Positions 47,652 through 56,225 of a DNA stretch of 64,000 nt are shown here, piece by piece. The translations under genes were made by a program, and so were the position numbers. Origin of the DNA: Rhodocyclaceae bacterium (GTDB lineage Bacteria; Pseudomonadota; Gammaproteobacteria; Burkholderiales; Rhodocyclaceae); NCBI GenBank assembly GCA_030681195.1, contig JAUXXJ010000005.1, forward strand, positions 1 through 64,000, read 5' to 3'. The notes under the pieces are model-generated. The model had not been told where the DNA came from, ran no database searches, and saw only the letters and a list, made by a program, of their open reading frames with translations. Position 1 is the first letter of the stretch; the number at the start of each line of letters is the position of its first letter.

Positions 47652-48821
47652 TTAGCCGAACGCGAGATCCATGGCGTGGCCGATGGAACGCCAGCCGAAC
47701 ACTGGGGTGCCCGTGCGCGGCTGATCCGCCTCTCCGCCGTGGATCAGCAGGCGGCGCGGCGTGCCGGCAAGCGTGGTGAAACGTTCCAGCGGAGGGAACC
47801 AGTCCTCGGCAACGGTACGCCCTGACTTGCATTCGACGGCGGCGACAACCTCCTCGCCGCGCGTGACCAGTAGGTCGACCTCATTGCCGGTTGAATCGCG
47901 CCAGAAGTGAAGTTCCTCCGGGCGTAGCGCGTTGCGGCGCCGTTTGACGAACTCGCTTACTACCCAGGTTTCGAACAGCGGTCCGCGCAGGCTGCCGACG
48001 GTCAGTTCCGGGGCGCCGCGCACACCGGTCAGCCAGGCGGCGAGACCTGGGTCGAGGAAATAGAGCTTTGGCGTCTTGGTCAGGCGCTTGCCGAAATTGC
48101 GATGGAAGGGTGTGAGCCGCATCACGATGTAACTGGCTTCCAGCACGCCGATCCAGGCGTGGGCCGTGTTATGGGTGACGCCGCAGTCGGCGGCGAGCGC
48201 GGACAGGTTGAGCAACTGGCCGCTACGCGCAGCGCACATCAGCACGAAGCGGTGGAAACTGTCGAGGTCGCGCACCTGCAACAGGCTGCGCACGTCGCGT
48301 TCGACATAGGTGGCGAGGTAGTCGGAAAACCAGACGTGAGGTGGGATCGCGCGGTCGTGGAGCGGCGGATAGAAGCCGAGCCAAAGCCAGTCTTCCAGGC
48401 CGTCGGTCGGCCGCGCGGCGGTGATTTCGTCGAAGGCAAAGGGCAATAGGTGCAGCAGGCCGACACGCCCGGCGAGCGACTGGGAAATCCGCTCCATCAG
48501 GCCAAATTGTTGCGAACCAGTGAGCACAAACAGCCCGGTTCGCCGGTCGTTGTCGACGCGGGTCTGCAGATAAGAGAGCAGATTGGGGGCGCGCTGGACT
48601 TCGTCGATGATGGCGCCGTCGGGATACTGTGCGAGAAAGCCGCGCGGGTCAGTTGTGGCGAGCGCGCGCACGTCGGGGTCTTCGAGACTGGCGTAGGGTT
48701 TGTCTGGAAACGTCGCGCGGACAAGCGTCGTTTTGCCGGACTGGCGCGGCCCGGTGATGGCGACGATGGGATAGTAGCCGGCCAGTTCGATGAGGCGCGG
48801 CGCGGCATGGCGGGTAATCAT
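47652..48821 (-). CDS. AAA-family ATPase with DUF4143 domain
   Basis: The 389-residue protein has Walker A GPRQSGKTT, Walker B AIIDEVQRAPNLL and sensor FVLTGSQQFGLM, then a C-terminal DUF4143/nuclease-like domain (FLDPGLAAWLTGV, EVDLLVTRG, AVECKSG, in which the D-ExK residues resemble a PD-(D/E)XK site). Such proteins are common accessory genes of unknown role, perhaps linked to TA or defence. It stands alone between chemotaxis genes and nifE. Confidence 0.88.
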   Translation of the reverse strand: MITRHAAPRLIELAGYYPIVAITGPRQSGKTTLVRATFPDKPYASLEDPDVRALATTDPRGFLAQYPDGAIIDEVQRAPNLLSYLQTRVDNDRRTGLFVLTGSQQFGLMERISQSLAGRVGLLHLLPFAFDEITAARPTDGLEDWLWLGFYPPLHDRAIPPHVWFSDYLATYVERDVRSLLQVRDLDSFHRFVLMCAARSGQLLNLSALAADCGVTHNTAHAWIGVLEASYIVMRLTPFHRNFGKRLTKTPKLYFLDPGLAAWLTGVRGAPELTVGSLRGPLFETWVVSEFVKRRRNALRPEELHFWRDSTGNEVDLLVTRGEEVVAAVECKSGRTVAEDWFPPLERFTTLAGTPRRLLIHGGEADQPRTGTPVFGWRSIGHAMDLAFG

Positions 48822-48911
48822 GTGGTTAGCCTAGAGGGTGTATTGCAAATTGTCAATTCAATTGACAATCAACATATTGAGTGAGTTCGTAGCCGGCATC
48901 TCATCAACTTT

Positions 48912-48927
48912 TGTTGCAAATGCGACA
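48912..48927 (+). promoter_or_regulatory. NifA upstream activator sequence for nifE
   Basis: TGTTGCAAATGCGACA, a TGT-N10-ACA site 45 bases before the -24 GG. It differs by one base from the nifN site. Confidence 0.85.
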
Positions 48928-48971
48928 AGGTTTGGTGTGTTGCTATTTCTGTTAATTCAGTGCGTTAGGCT

Positions 48972-48986
48972 TGGCACGCGGTTTGC
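48972..48986 (+). promoter_or_regulatory. Sigma54 (-24/-12) promoter of nifE
   Basis: TGGCACG-N4-TTGC, consensus. With C at -12 at 48986, +1 is near 48998, one base before the nifE ATG. Confidence 0.9.
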
Positions 48987-48998
48987 AGAATAGCGTGC

Positions 48999-50405
48999 AT
49001 GAAAGCCACCCAGATCGCCGAACTGCTCAACGAACCCGCCTGTTCCCATAACGATAGCAAGGAGAAGGCCGGCTGTGCGCGTCCCAAGCCGGGGGCGACG
49101 GCTGGCGGCTGTTCCTTCGATGGCGCGCAGATTGCGCTGCTGCCGATTGCCGACGTGGCGCATATCGTCCATGGCCCGATTGCCTGTGCCGGCAGTTCGT
49201 GGGACAACCGTGGCACGAAAACCACCGGCCCGACGCTGTTCAAGATCGGCATGACGACCGATCTGACCGAGCAGGACGTGATCATGGGGCGCGGCGAGAA
49301 GCGCCTGTTCCATGCGATCAAACAGGCCATCGACGATTACCATCCGGCGGCCGTGTTCGTCTACGCTACCTGTGTCACGGCGCTGATTGGCGACGACATG
49401 GAGGCGGTCTGCAAGGCGGCGCAGAAGCATTATGGTGTGCCGGTGGTGCCGGTCGACTGCGCCGGCTTCTACGGCACCAAGAACCTCGGCAACCGGATTG
49501 CCGGCGAGGCGATGCTGAAATATGTGATCGGCACGCGCGAGCCTGATCCGGTGCCGGCAGCCGCACAACGGCCGGGCATCCAGGTGCATGACATTTCCCT
49601 GATTGGCGAATACAACATCGCCGGCGAGTTCTTTCATGTGCTGCCCCTGTTCGACGAACTGGGCCTGCGCATTCTTGGCACGCTCTCGGGCGATGCACGT
49701 TTTGCCGAGGTGCAGACCATGCACCGTGCCGAAGCGAGCATGGTGGTGTGCGCCAAGGCACTATTAAACGTCGCGCGCAAGGTCGAAGAGCAGTGGGGCG
49801 TGCCCTGGTTCGAAGGCAGCTTCTACGGCGTGGCCGATGTGTCACATGCGCTGCGCGAGTTCGCCCGGCTGTTGAACGATCCCGATCTGACGGCGCGCAC
49901 CGAAGCGCTGATTGCCCGCGAGGAGGCCAAGGCCGATGCCGCGCTGGCGCCGTGGCGTGAGCGTCTCAAAGGCAAGCGCGTGCTGCTTTATACGGGCGGC
50001 GTGAAATCCTGGTCGATTGTTTCGGCGCTGCAAGACCTGGGCATGACGGTGGTCGCCACCGGGACCAAGAAATCCACCGAGGAAGACAAGGCGCGTATCC
50101 GCGAACTGATGGGCCCGGACGTCAATATGATCGACGATGGCAGCCCGAAGGCATTGCTTAGCACCTACAAGGATTTGCGCGCCGACATCCTGATCGCCGG
50201 TGGCCGCAACCTCTACACGGCACTCAAGGCACGCATTCCCTTCCTCGACATCAACCAGGAACGTGAGTTTGGGTACGCCGGCTACGCGGGCATGGAAGAA
50301 CTGGCGCGTCAGCTGGCGCTGACGATGGAAAGCCCGGTGTGGGCCAAGGTGAAAAAGCCGGCGCCGTGGGCAACGCCACAGGTGGGGACACCACTGACGG
50401 TTTGA
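48999..50405 (+). CDS. nifE: Nitrogenase FeMo-co scaffold protein NifE
   Basis: NifE with NifN forms the scaffold on which NifB-co becomes FeMo-co. The 468-residue protein starts [15 protein letters not shown], the usual NifE start, and has [46 protein letters not shown] and [15 protein letters not shown]. No ribosome site precedes the ATG, and the promoter places +1 just before it, so translation is probably leaderless. nifN does not follow; it is 11 kb downstream under its own promoter. Confidence 0.97.
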   Translation: MKATQIAELLNEPACSHNDSKEKAGCARPKPGATAGGCSFDGAQIALLPIADVAHIVHGPIACAGSSWDNRGTKTTGPTLFKIGMTTDLTEQDVIMGRGEKRLFHAIKQAIDDYHPAAVFVYATCVTALIGDDMEAVCKAAQKHYGVPVVPVDCAGFYGTKNLGNRIAGEAMLKYVIGTREPDPVPAAAQRPGIQVHDISLIGEYNIAGEFFHVLPLFDELGLRILGTLSGDARFAEVQTMHRAEASMVVCAKALLNVARKVEEQWGVPWFEGSFYGVADVSHALREFARLLNDPDLTARTEALIAREEAKADAALAPWRERLKGKRVLLYTGGVKSWSIVSALQDLGMTVVATGTKKSTEEDKARIRELMGPDVNMIDDGSPKALLSTYKDLRADILIAGGRNLYTALKARIPFLDINQEREFGYAGYAGMEELARQLALTMESPVWAKVKKPAPWATPQVGTPLTV

Positions 50406-50469
50406 CGGTGCCTACGCTGTGTCGACCTGGTCCGCCTACATCGCGCGCGAGGATGGCAAGGCGTGCAAC

Positions 50470-50494
50470 AAAGTCGGCGCTGGTGGGACGGCGC
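50470..50494 (+). repeat. Short interspersed repeat copy 13
   Basis: AAAGTCGGCGCTGGTGGGAC then GGCGC, in the 168-base gap after nifE, where no gene is seen. Confidence 0.85.
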
Positions 50495-50573
50495 TTTGGC
50501 ACCCCAAGTACCCGTCATCGGGGCGAAGACTGGCTGGTATTGGAGTGGTAGATCGGCCTGGGACAGTGCATGG

Positions 50574-53264
50574 TCAAGGTCTTGTGGACTTGGTCTTGCC
50601 GGCGTCAGCGGGCTGCGCGGACTTGGTTTGCGTAGCCGTCAGCACGATCTTGGATTCAACGAGTTTACAGACGACCGCGGCCCAGTAGGGCAGCGATTGG
50701 ATCACCAGGATGGCGATCCAGCCCGATCGACCGGTGTCGGCAGGGCTGTGGCTCAGCGCTAGCAGGCAAATGCAGAACACCAGACCACCGAGTAGCGCAA
50801 ACTCCTCCTTGATGCCTTGGACGAACCTCGGGCCGACAGCGGCCGTCTCGGCCGCACCATTATCGAACGATGTAGCCGACGCCTTCTGCGTGATCTCGAA
50901 TACCGCCTGCCGGCCGCGCAGCCCCTGCAGCACGCCGCGTGCGATGCGGTGCGACAGGGCCATGCCGGCCACCGCGGCCCCCATGCGGTCAGCCAGGCCG
51001 CAGGGCACGCAGCGTGTATAGAGCAGTGGGCCGACCAGCAGTCGGGCGGTGAAGAACGCGATCAGCGGCACCACGAACAGCCACAGCGGCGGTTCGACGA
51101 CGGCCGGCAGATAGACCATGCCCAGACTGAAGGCGATCATGATGATGGAGAACAGGAAGTGCAGCGCGTCGCCCAGCCAGGGCAGCCAGCCGGCCAGGAA
51201 GTGGTAGCGCTGGGCAAGCGTCAATCGTGAGCGACCCAGCAGTGATCCGGCATGCCGCCTGAAGATCTGCATCGCGCCCTGCGCCCAGCGCTTGCGTTGT
51301 CGGGCGTAGGCCGCAAAGTCCCTCGGTAGCAGGCCCGCCCCGAGCACGCGGTCGACATAGACGGCGCGATAGCCGGAGCGCAGCAAACGCAGACCGAGTT
51401 CGGTGTCTTCGCAGATGCAGTCTTCGTTCCACCTGAGATGACGTAAATCGGCGGCCCGCACTATCGTCATCGTGCCATGCTGGATGATGGCGTTACGCTC
51501 GTTGCGGTGGTGCATGCCGATGCGGAAGAAGCCCTCGGTCTCCCAGTTCATCATCCTGTCAAACCGCCGTGCAGACCACTGGCGATGAGCTTGCGGTGCC
51601 TGCACCAGACCGACCGACGCGTCCTGAAAATGGATCTGTACCTGCCTGAACCACTGTGGATCGACGACGTAGTCGGCATCCACCACCGCAATCCACCCGG
51701 CCGTAGGGTCGGTCATCGTCAGGGCCTGGTTCAGGGCACCGGCCTTGTAGCCCGGCAGGTGCACCCATTGGGCGAAGCGCAGCCGTGGGTCTTGTCGGTG
51801 TGCCATCCAGGCCGCCAACTGCTCGCGCGCCTGCGGGTCGGTGGTGTTGTTGTCCACCACGATCACCTCGAACGCCGGCCAGTCGATGGCGAGTAGTGAT
51901 TCGACGCTTTGAATCACCATCTCGGGTGGTTCATTGGCGCAGGCCAGATGAATGCTGATGAAGGGTGGTGGTGCCAAGTTGACGGCGTTGGCCGGGTCGG
52001 GAGCCGGCGCGTCGCTTACCGGATCGCCCGGCCAGAAGCGCTCGGAGAATTCGAAGGCCTGCGCCAGCAGAGTGGCACTGATGAATACGAGGGCGGCGAC
52101 CACCAGCACGAGTCCGAAGATATCGGTCAGCGTCAGGTAGTGGGCCAGCGGAATGGACACCAGAATGACGCCCGCCGAGACGACCGCCTGCGCGGCGGCG
52201 CAGAAGGTGATACGCCCGGCAAGCCGTATCTGCGGCACGGCCAGCAGGAACGCCAGCATCACCACTGCGCCCAGCACGCTGGCCGCCCAGGCCTTTTGCT
52301 GGCCCCGCGGGTCTTTCAAGACCGGGCCGGTCAACTCGTACTTGGGGTTGCGCCAGGCGTCCCACCTCCCCCAATAGGCGCCCGCGCGCCCTTCGGTAGC
52401 GATCTTCCACGGCTGGTCGAAGGCCTCGATCAGGTAGTAGTCCAGTCCCGATGCTTCGGTCTGCTGCAGGAAGTGGCGGACGAAAAGCGCCTGGTTCTCC
52501 GCCGAGGCCCGGGCCTTGCCCAAGGATGGCCCATTGCTGGGCCACCCGATTTCAGCGACCACGATCCGGTGATCCGGAAAGCGGGCCTGCACCCGCGCGA
52601 TCTGGTTCAGGCTGGTGTGGACGGCGGATTCGATGGACTCCTTTTCCCAGTAGGGCAGCACGTGGATGGCAATAAAGTCCACATGCTGGGCCAGCTGCGG
52701 CTGCGCCAGCCAGACATGCCAAGGTTCGGCGGTCGAGACCTGGACCGTTGTGGTGCGCAGCGCCGCCCGGACCTGGTCGAGATAGGCGATCAAGCGGTTG
52801 GGCGGCAGCATGGCCTTCAATTGCGTTTCGTTGCCCACGATTAACCGATGGACGTTTGAATGCGATCGGGCCAGATTGATGGCGGTGGCGAGTTCGCGCT
52901 GGTTGCTATCCAGCCGTTCATCGATCCACGCGCCCAGCATCACCTGCAACCCGTGCTTGTGGGCAATGGACGGCAACTCCGGATGGTCGGCCGCTGAATA
53001 GGTGCGGATGCGCCGCGTGTGGCGTGACAGCAGCGCCAGGTCTTGATCGAGGTCGTTGACCGAAGGCCGCTGTCCCTTGATCGGGCTTTGCCAGCGGTCG
53101 GCACCGTTGTAAGAGAACCCGGCAACGGGCCCGTCGTGCTCTGGTGCCTCAAGCTGTCCATGAAACAACTGCCATGCCAAGAGATTGATGCCGGCAATGC
53201 ACAGGACGATCACCAGCGCGACGGCCCATGGTGTGTAGCGGGTGGGCGTTGCAGGTATTGCCAT
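50574..53264 (-). CDS. GH17-GT2 membrane glucan synthase (NdvB/NdvC-like fusion)
   Basis: The 896-residue protein has one membrane helix near the start, then a GH17 beta-1,3-glucanase/transglycosylase domain (GFSYNGADRWQSP, GNETQ with the acid Glu, VVAEIGWPSNGP with the nucleophile Glu), several helices, and a GT2 synthase domain (VVDNNTTD, AVVDADYVVDP, EDTELGLRLL, QRKRWAQGAMQ). The fusion fits enzymes for cyclic beta-1,3/1,6-glucans of the periplasm. The following sulfatase-like gene could add a substituent. Confidence 0.88.
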   Translation of the reverse strand: MAIPATPTRYTPWAVALVIVLCIAGINLLAWQLFHGQLEAPEHDGPVAGFSYNGADRWQSPIKGQRPSVNDLDQDLALLSRHTRRIRTYSAADHPELPSIAHKHGLQVMLGAWIDERLDSNQRELATAINLARSHSNVHRLIVGNETQLKAMLPPNRLIAYLDQVRAALRTTTVQVSTAEPWHVWLAQPQLAQHVDFIAIHVLPYWEKESIESAVHTSLNQIARVQARFPDHRIVVAEIGWPSNGPSLGKARASAENQALFVRHFLQQTEASGLDYYLIEAFDQPWKIATEGRAGAYWGRWDAWRNPKYELTGPVLKDPRGQQKAWAASVLGAVVMLAFLLAVPQIRLAGRITFCAAAQAVVSAGVILVSIPLAHYLTLTDIFGLVLVVAALVFISATLLAQAFEFSERFWPGDPVSDAPAPDPANAVNLAPPPFISIHLACANEPPEMVIQSVESLLAIDWPAFEVIVVDNNTTDPQAREQLAAWMAHRQDPRLRFAQWVHLPGYKAGALNQALTMTDPTAGWIAVVDADYVVDPQWFRQVQIHFQDASVGLVQAPQAHRQWSARRFDRMMNWETEGFFRIGMHHRNERNAIIQHGTMTIVRAADLRHLRWNEDCICEDTELGLRLLRSGYRAVYVDRVLGAGLLPRDFAAYARQRKRWAQGAMQIFRRHAGSLLGRSRLTLAQRYHFLAGWLPWLGDALHFLFSIIMIAFSLGMVYLPAVVEPPLWLFVVPLIAFFTARLLVGPLLYTRCVPCGLADRMGAAVAGMALSHRIARGVLQGLRGRQAVFEITQKASATSFDNGAAETAAVGPRFVQGIKEEFALLGGLVFCICLLALSHSPADTGRSGWIAILVIQSLPYWAAVVCKLVESKIVLTATQTKSAQPADAGKTKSTRP

Positions 53265-53287
53265 GGGGCGGCTGGCTCGATCGCTAC

Positions 53288-54943
53288 TCAGGGCCGTGCG
53301 GGCACAGGGCCGAAGCCGCTGAGCAGCAGGCTCGTCAGGTGATGGATCTCGCCCAGCACCGTGCGCTCAGGCCACAGGCCTTCCGAGAAACCTTGTGTTT
53401 TGAACCGGTCGAGCAAGGCTCGGTCACGGCTGATGATGTGCACCGGCACATCCCAGGGTGGTCGCTCGCCGGTGATGTTGGCGGTTGGCTGATGGTCGCC
53501 GATCAGCACGTAAATGGTCTCGCGAGGTTCTGGCCGCCCAAAGTAACCGGTCAGCCATTGATACACATAATTGACGCTGGACAGATAATCGGGGCGCATG
53601 TCGAGCCAGTTCACCCGCTGGGCCGCCACCACCGCCAGTTGGTCCGCATCGAATGGCGTAGCGCTCAGCACCCGCTGCCAATCCGGTTGGTACGGCGGGA
53701 TCGGACTGAACGGGAAGTGCGAACTGATGGTTGGAAAGAAGAGCACCCTCGGCAGGCTATCCACCGTGCGCGGGAACTGCTGCTCGTAGCTGGCCAGCGC
53801 CACCTGATCGGGAATTTTCCAGAAGGTGAGCGGCGGGCCTTGGTAGCGCAGCGCTGGGCCGTCGATGTAATGGTCGAACCCGTAGTAGATATGCTCCGGC
53901 CAGGGCCACGAAACCGCGTGATACAGGCCGAATGTCTGGTAGCCGGCCTGCTTGAAGAGGTGCAGCAGCGTGGGCCGGCGGGTGGTCAGCAGCAGGTTGT
54001 GGCGCCGCGCGTCTGACAGGTCGATGCCCGACAGCAGCGACAGGTGGGCAAGGTCGGACGCGCCGCCGATGGTGGGCGACCGGAAGAAGCCCGAGACCAC
54101 CTGTCGACCGCTGGCCGTCAGTGCGTCCTGTAGTGCCTGACGCGCGGGATCCGTGGCGAGCCGTGCCTGGGGGTGGTCGTAGAGCACCGCCCCGAACGAC
54201 TCCAGAAAAATAAAGCTCACATCCCGATGGGCCAATGCCGCGAACACCTGCCGGCCGTGCGTGGCCAGGGCGTCCTCAGTAGGTGTAACCGCCGGCAGCG
54301 CCTGTGCCAAGCGGTTCGGTGCGTTGGCATCCCACAGCAGTACGATCTGCTGCGCATAGGTGGGCAGCACGGCGTTGGATACCCAGCGGCCGGTGCCTTC
54401 GACTCCCCCCAGGTGCGCTGCTACCAGCAGGGCCGCCCCGAAGCTGATCAGCCAGGCCGGGAACGACCGTAAGGTCCACGGCACCAGAGTCTGCATGAGC
54501 GTCGACAGGCAAAACCGAATAAGGGTGAACAGCAGCCACCCGGTGCCCATCACTGCCGCCGCCACTGCGGCGGACAGCCACGCGGGGTGGTCCTGGGCCG
54601 ACACCCAAAGGAATCTTGGCAACTGCGGCAGATCCCAATACAGATTCACCGGCCGGCCGAACAGACTGGGCGCGGTGACATCGGCGTAGCGGCCCAGCAT
54701 CAGGCACAGGACCACAGTCGACAACACTTCCAGCGTGCGGCGAGACGGCTCGGGCTGGCGTGCCACCCGCCACAGCAGAAGTAGCCACAGGCCGACGAAT
54801 TCGGGCGCGAGCAGTGCCTGCGGCACAATGCCCGGCGTCGGCCACCAGGGCCCGAAGCTCAGCAGTCCATTCAGCAGCAGCACGGCGGCGACACCTTTCA
54901 GTGCCGTGGGCCAGGTCAGTGCGGTTCGGTGGGGTGTTATCAC
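53288..54943 (-). CDS. Sulfatase/LTA-synthase-like membrane phosphotransferase
   Basis: The protein of about 551 residues has an N-terminal set of membrane helices and a C-terminal alkaline-phosphatase-superfamily domain: SFIFLESFGAV (metal-binding Glu), RSPTIGGASDL (nucleophile Thr), FGLYHAVSW and YVLIGDHQPTANITG (DH metal site). This is the LtaS/OpgB pattern, so it may add phosphoglycerol or a similar group to a periplasmic glucan. GTG 54943 overlaps the stop of the methyltransferase; the longer upstream frame is unlikely. Confidence 0.82.
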   Translation of the reverse strand: MITPHRTALTWPTALKGVAAVLLLNGLLSFGPWWPTPGIVPQALLAPEFVGLWLLLLWRVARQPEPSRRTLEVLSTVVLCLMLGRYADVTAPSLFGRPVNLYWDLPQLPRFLWVSAQDHPAWLSAAVAAAVMGTGWLLFTLIRFCLSTLMQTLVPWTLRSFPAWLISFGAALLVAAHLGGVEGTGRWVSNAVLPTYAQQIVLLWDANAPNRLAQALPAVTPTEDALATHGRQVFAALAHRDVSFIFLESFGAVLYDHPQARLATDPARQALQDALTASGRQVVSGFFRSPTIGGASDLAHLSLLSGIDLSDARRHNLLLTTRRPTLLHLFKQAGYQTFGLYHAVSWPWPEHIYYGFDHYIDGPALRYQGPPLTFWKIPDQVALASYEQQFPRTVDSLPRVLFFPTISSHFPFSPIPPYQPDWQRVLSATPFDADQLAVVAAQRVNWLDMRPDYLSSVNYVYQWLTGYFGRPEPRETIYVLIGDHQPTANITGERPPWDVPVHIISRDRALLDRFKTQGFSEGLWPERTVLGEIHHLTSLLLSGFGPVPARP

Positions 54944-55614
54944 CGTGGTGTTGCGGCCGTCGACGCTTGACCGGCCACCGACGGCAGCCGTCCGCTGGCG
55001 AGGTAGCCCATGCCCCACTGGGTGGGGGTGAGCCGCCAATCCGTCAGCCGTGGCGCGATCCGGTCCCAGGGGGCGCGCAGCTCTCCGGGCGCGCCGTTAT
55101 AGCCCTGATTTTTGAGGTAGACCCAGGGATTCAGCAGACTCAGCAGACCGGGGAAATACTTGATACCGGCAATGGCCACGCGGGCTCCGGGTTTGGCCAG
55201 AGACAGCAGCCGATCAATGGCGGAAGGCGAGCGCAGGATGTCGTGGGCGTAGTGGAACAGCAAGGCATCCACGCGGCCGGGCAAGGCAAAATCCTGCGCG
55301 CTGCTCAAGGCAAGCTGAACATTGGGCCAAGCGGCCTGGGCGCATCGCGCTTGTGCCTGTGCGAGCATGTCAGGGCTTTGGTCGAAGCCGGAGACCTTGC
55401 CCGACGGCCCAACCGCCTGAACCAGCAAGGGCAGGCTCAGCCCGGTGCCGCAGCCGACGTCCAGCACATGGTCGCCCGCCTGCAAGCACAGGGCATCGAT
55501 CGCCCGCATACGGATCGGCCAAGTGGGACCACAGGTCTGGTCATATCCTGCGGCATGCTTCTGGTACTTGGCAATCGATCGGTCGCGGATTCGAACGTCG
55601 CGTTGATCTGTCAT
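54940..55614 (-). CDS. Class I SAM-dependent methyltransferase
   Basis: The 224-residue protein has SAM motif I (HVLDVGCGTGLSLPLL) and post-I (VSGFDQSPDML), with a YQKHAAGYDQT start as in UbiE-like small-molecule methyltransferases. It is the first gene of a minus-strand run with the sulfatase-like and glucan synthase genes. The substrate is unknown. Confidence 0.85.
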   Translation of the reverse strand: MTDQRDVRIRDRSIAKYQKHAAGYDQTCGPTWPIRMRAIDALCLQAGDHVLDVGCGTGLSLPLLVQAVGPSGKVSGFDQSPDMLAQAQARCAQAAWPNVQLALSSAQDFALPGRVDALLFHYAHDILRSPSAIDRLLSLAKPGARVAIAGIKYFPGLLSLLNPWVYLKNQGYNGAPGELRAPWDRIAPRLTDWRLTPTQWGMGYLASGRLPSVAGQASTAATPR

Positions 55615-55705
55615 GTGTGGCCGAGGGCTGAATGGCTCAGCTGGCGGATGTTAAGGACAGGAAATTCTACGCGACGTGCGGGGGTGTCTTGACCCCGCCG
55701 CAGGC

Positions 55706-56155
55706 TTAGCCCTTGCGCCCCGCCAATTCCCGATCCAGTTGGCGGGCGAAGGCGTGCTGGTCGCTGGCGGAAAACGCCGCCGGCCCGCCGGTTTCCACGC
55801 CGCTGGAGCGCAGCGTGTCCATGAAGTTGCGCAGGGTCAGCGCGGCGGCGATGCTGCCCTTGTCGTAGGGTTCGCCGCGCGGCGTGAGCACTTTGGCGCC
55901 CTTGGCGATCACGTCGGCGGCGAGCGGGATGTCGCTGGTGATGACCAGGTCGCCGGCCGTCACGCGCCGCGCGATTTCGTTGTCGGCCACGTCGAAGCCT
56001 TTCGGCACCTGCAGCGCGCGGATGTGCGGCGAGCGCGGCACGGCGAGCATCTGGTTGGCGATCAGCGTCACCGGAATGCCGGTGCGCGTCGCTGCCCGGA
56101 ACAGGATCTCCTTGATCGGCTTCGGGCAGGCATCGGCATCAATCCAGATGTGCAT
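55706..56155 (-). CDS. UPF0178/DUF188 (YaiI/YqxD) family protein
   Basis: The 149-residue protein starts [20 protein letters not shown] and contains [20 protein letters not shown], the features of the YaiI/YqxD family, a PIN-like fold with acidic residues. The function is unknown. A repeat copy lies upstream of its start. Confidence 0.93.
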   Translation of the reverse strand: MHIWIDADACPKPIKEILFRAATRTGIPVTLIANQMLAVPRSPHIRALQVPKGFDVADNEIARRVTAGDLVITSDIPLAADVIAKGAKVLTPRGEPYDKGSIAAALTLRNFMDTLRSSGVETGGPAAFSASDQHAFARQLDRELAGRKG

Positions 56156-56169
56156 GGCGTGTCGTGATG

Positions 56170-56192
56170 AAAAGTCGGCGCTGGCGGGACGG
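56170..56192 (+). repeat. Short interspersed repeat copy 14
   Basis: AAAAGTCGGCGCTGGCGGGA then CGG, 15 bases before the DUF188 start codon, in the intergenic gap. Confidence 0.85.
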
Positions 56193-56225
56193 TACAGCCG
56201 GGTCGCCGCACTGATGGAGGCAGCG

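Noticed and set aside
50406-50573. Short open frames in the gap after nifE
   Set aside because: No family resemblance, no ribosome site, and the only structure seen is repeat copy 13.
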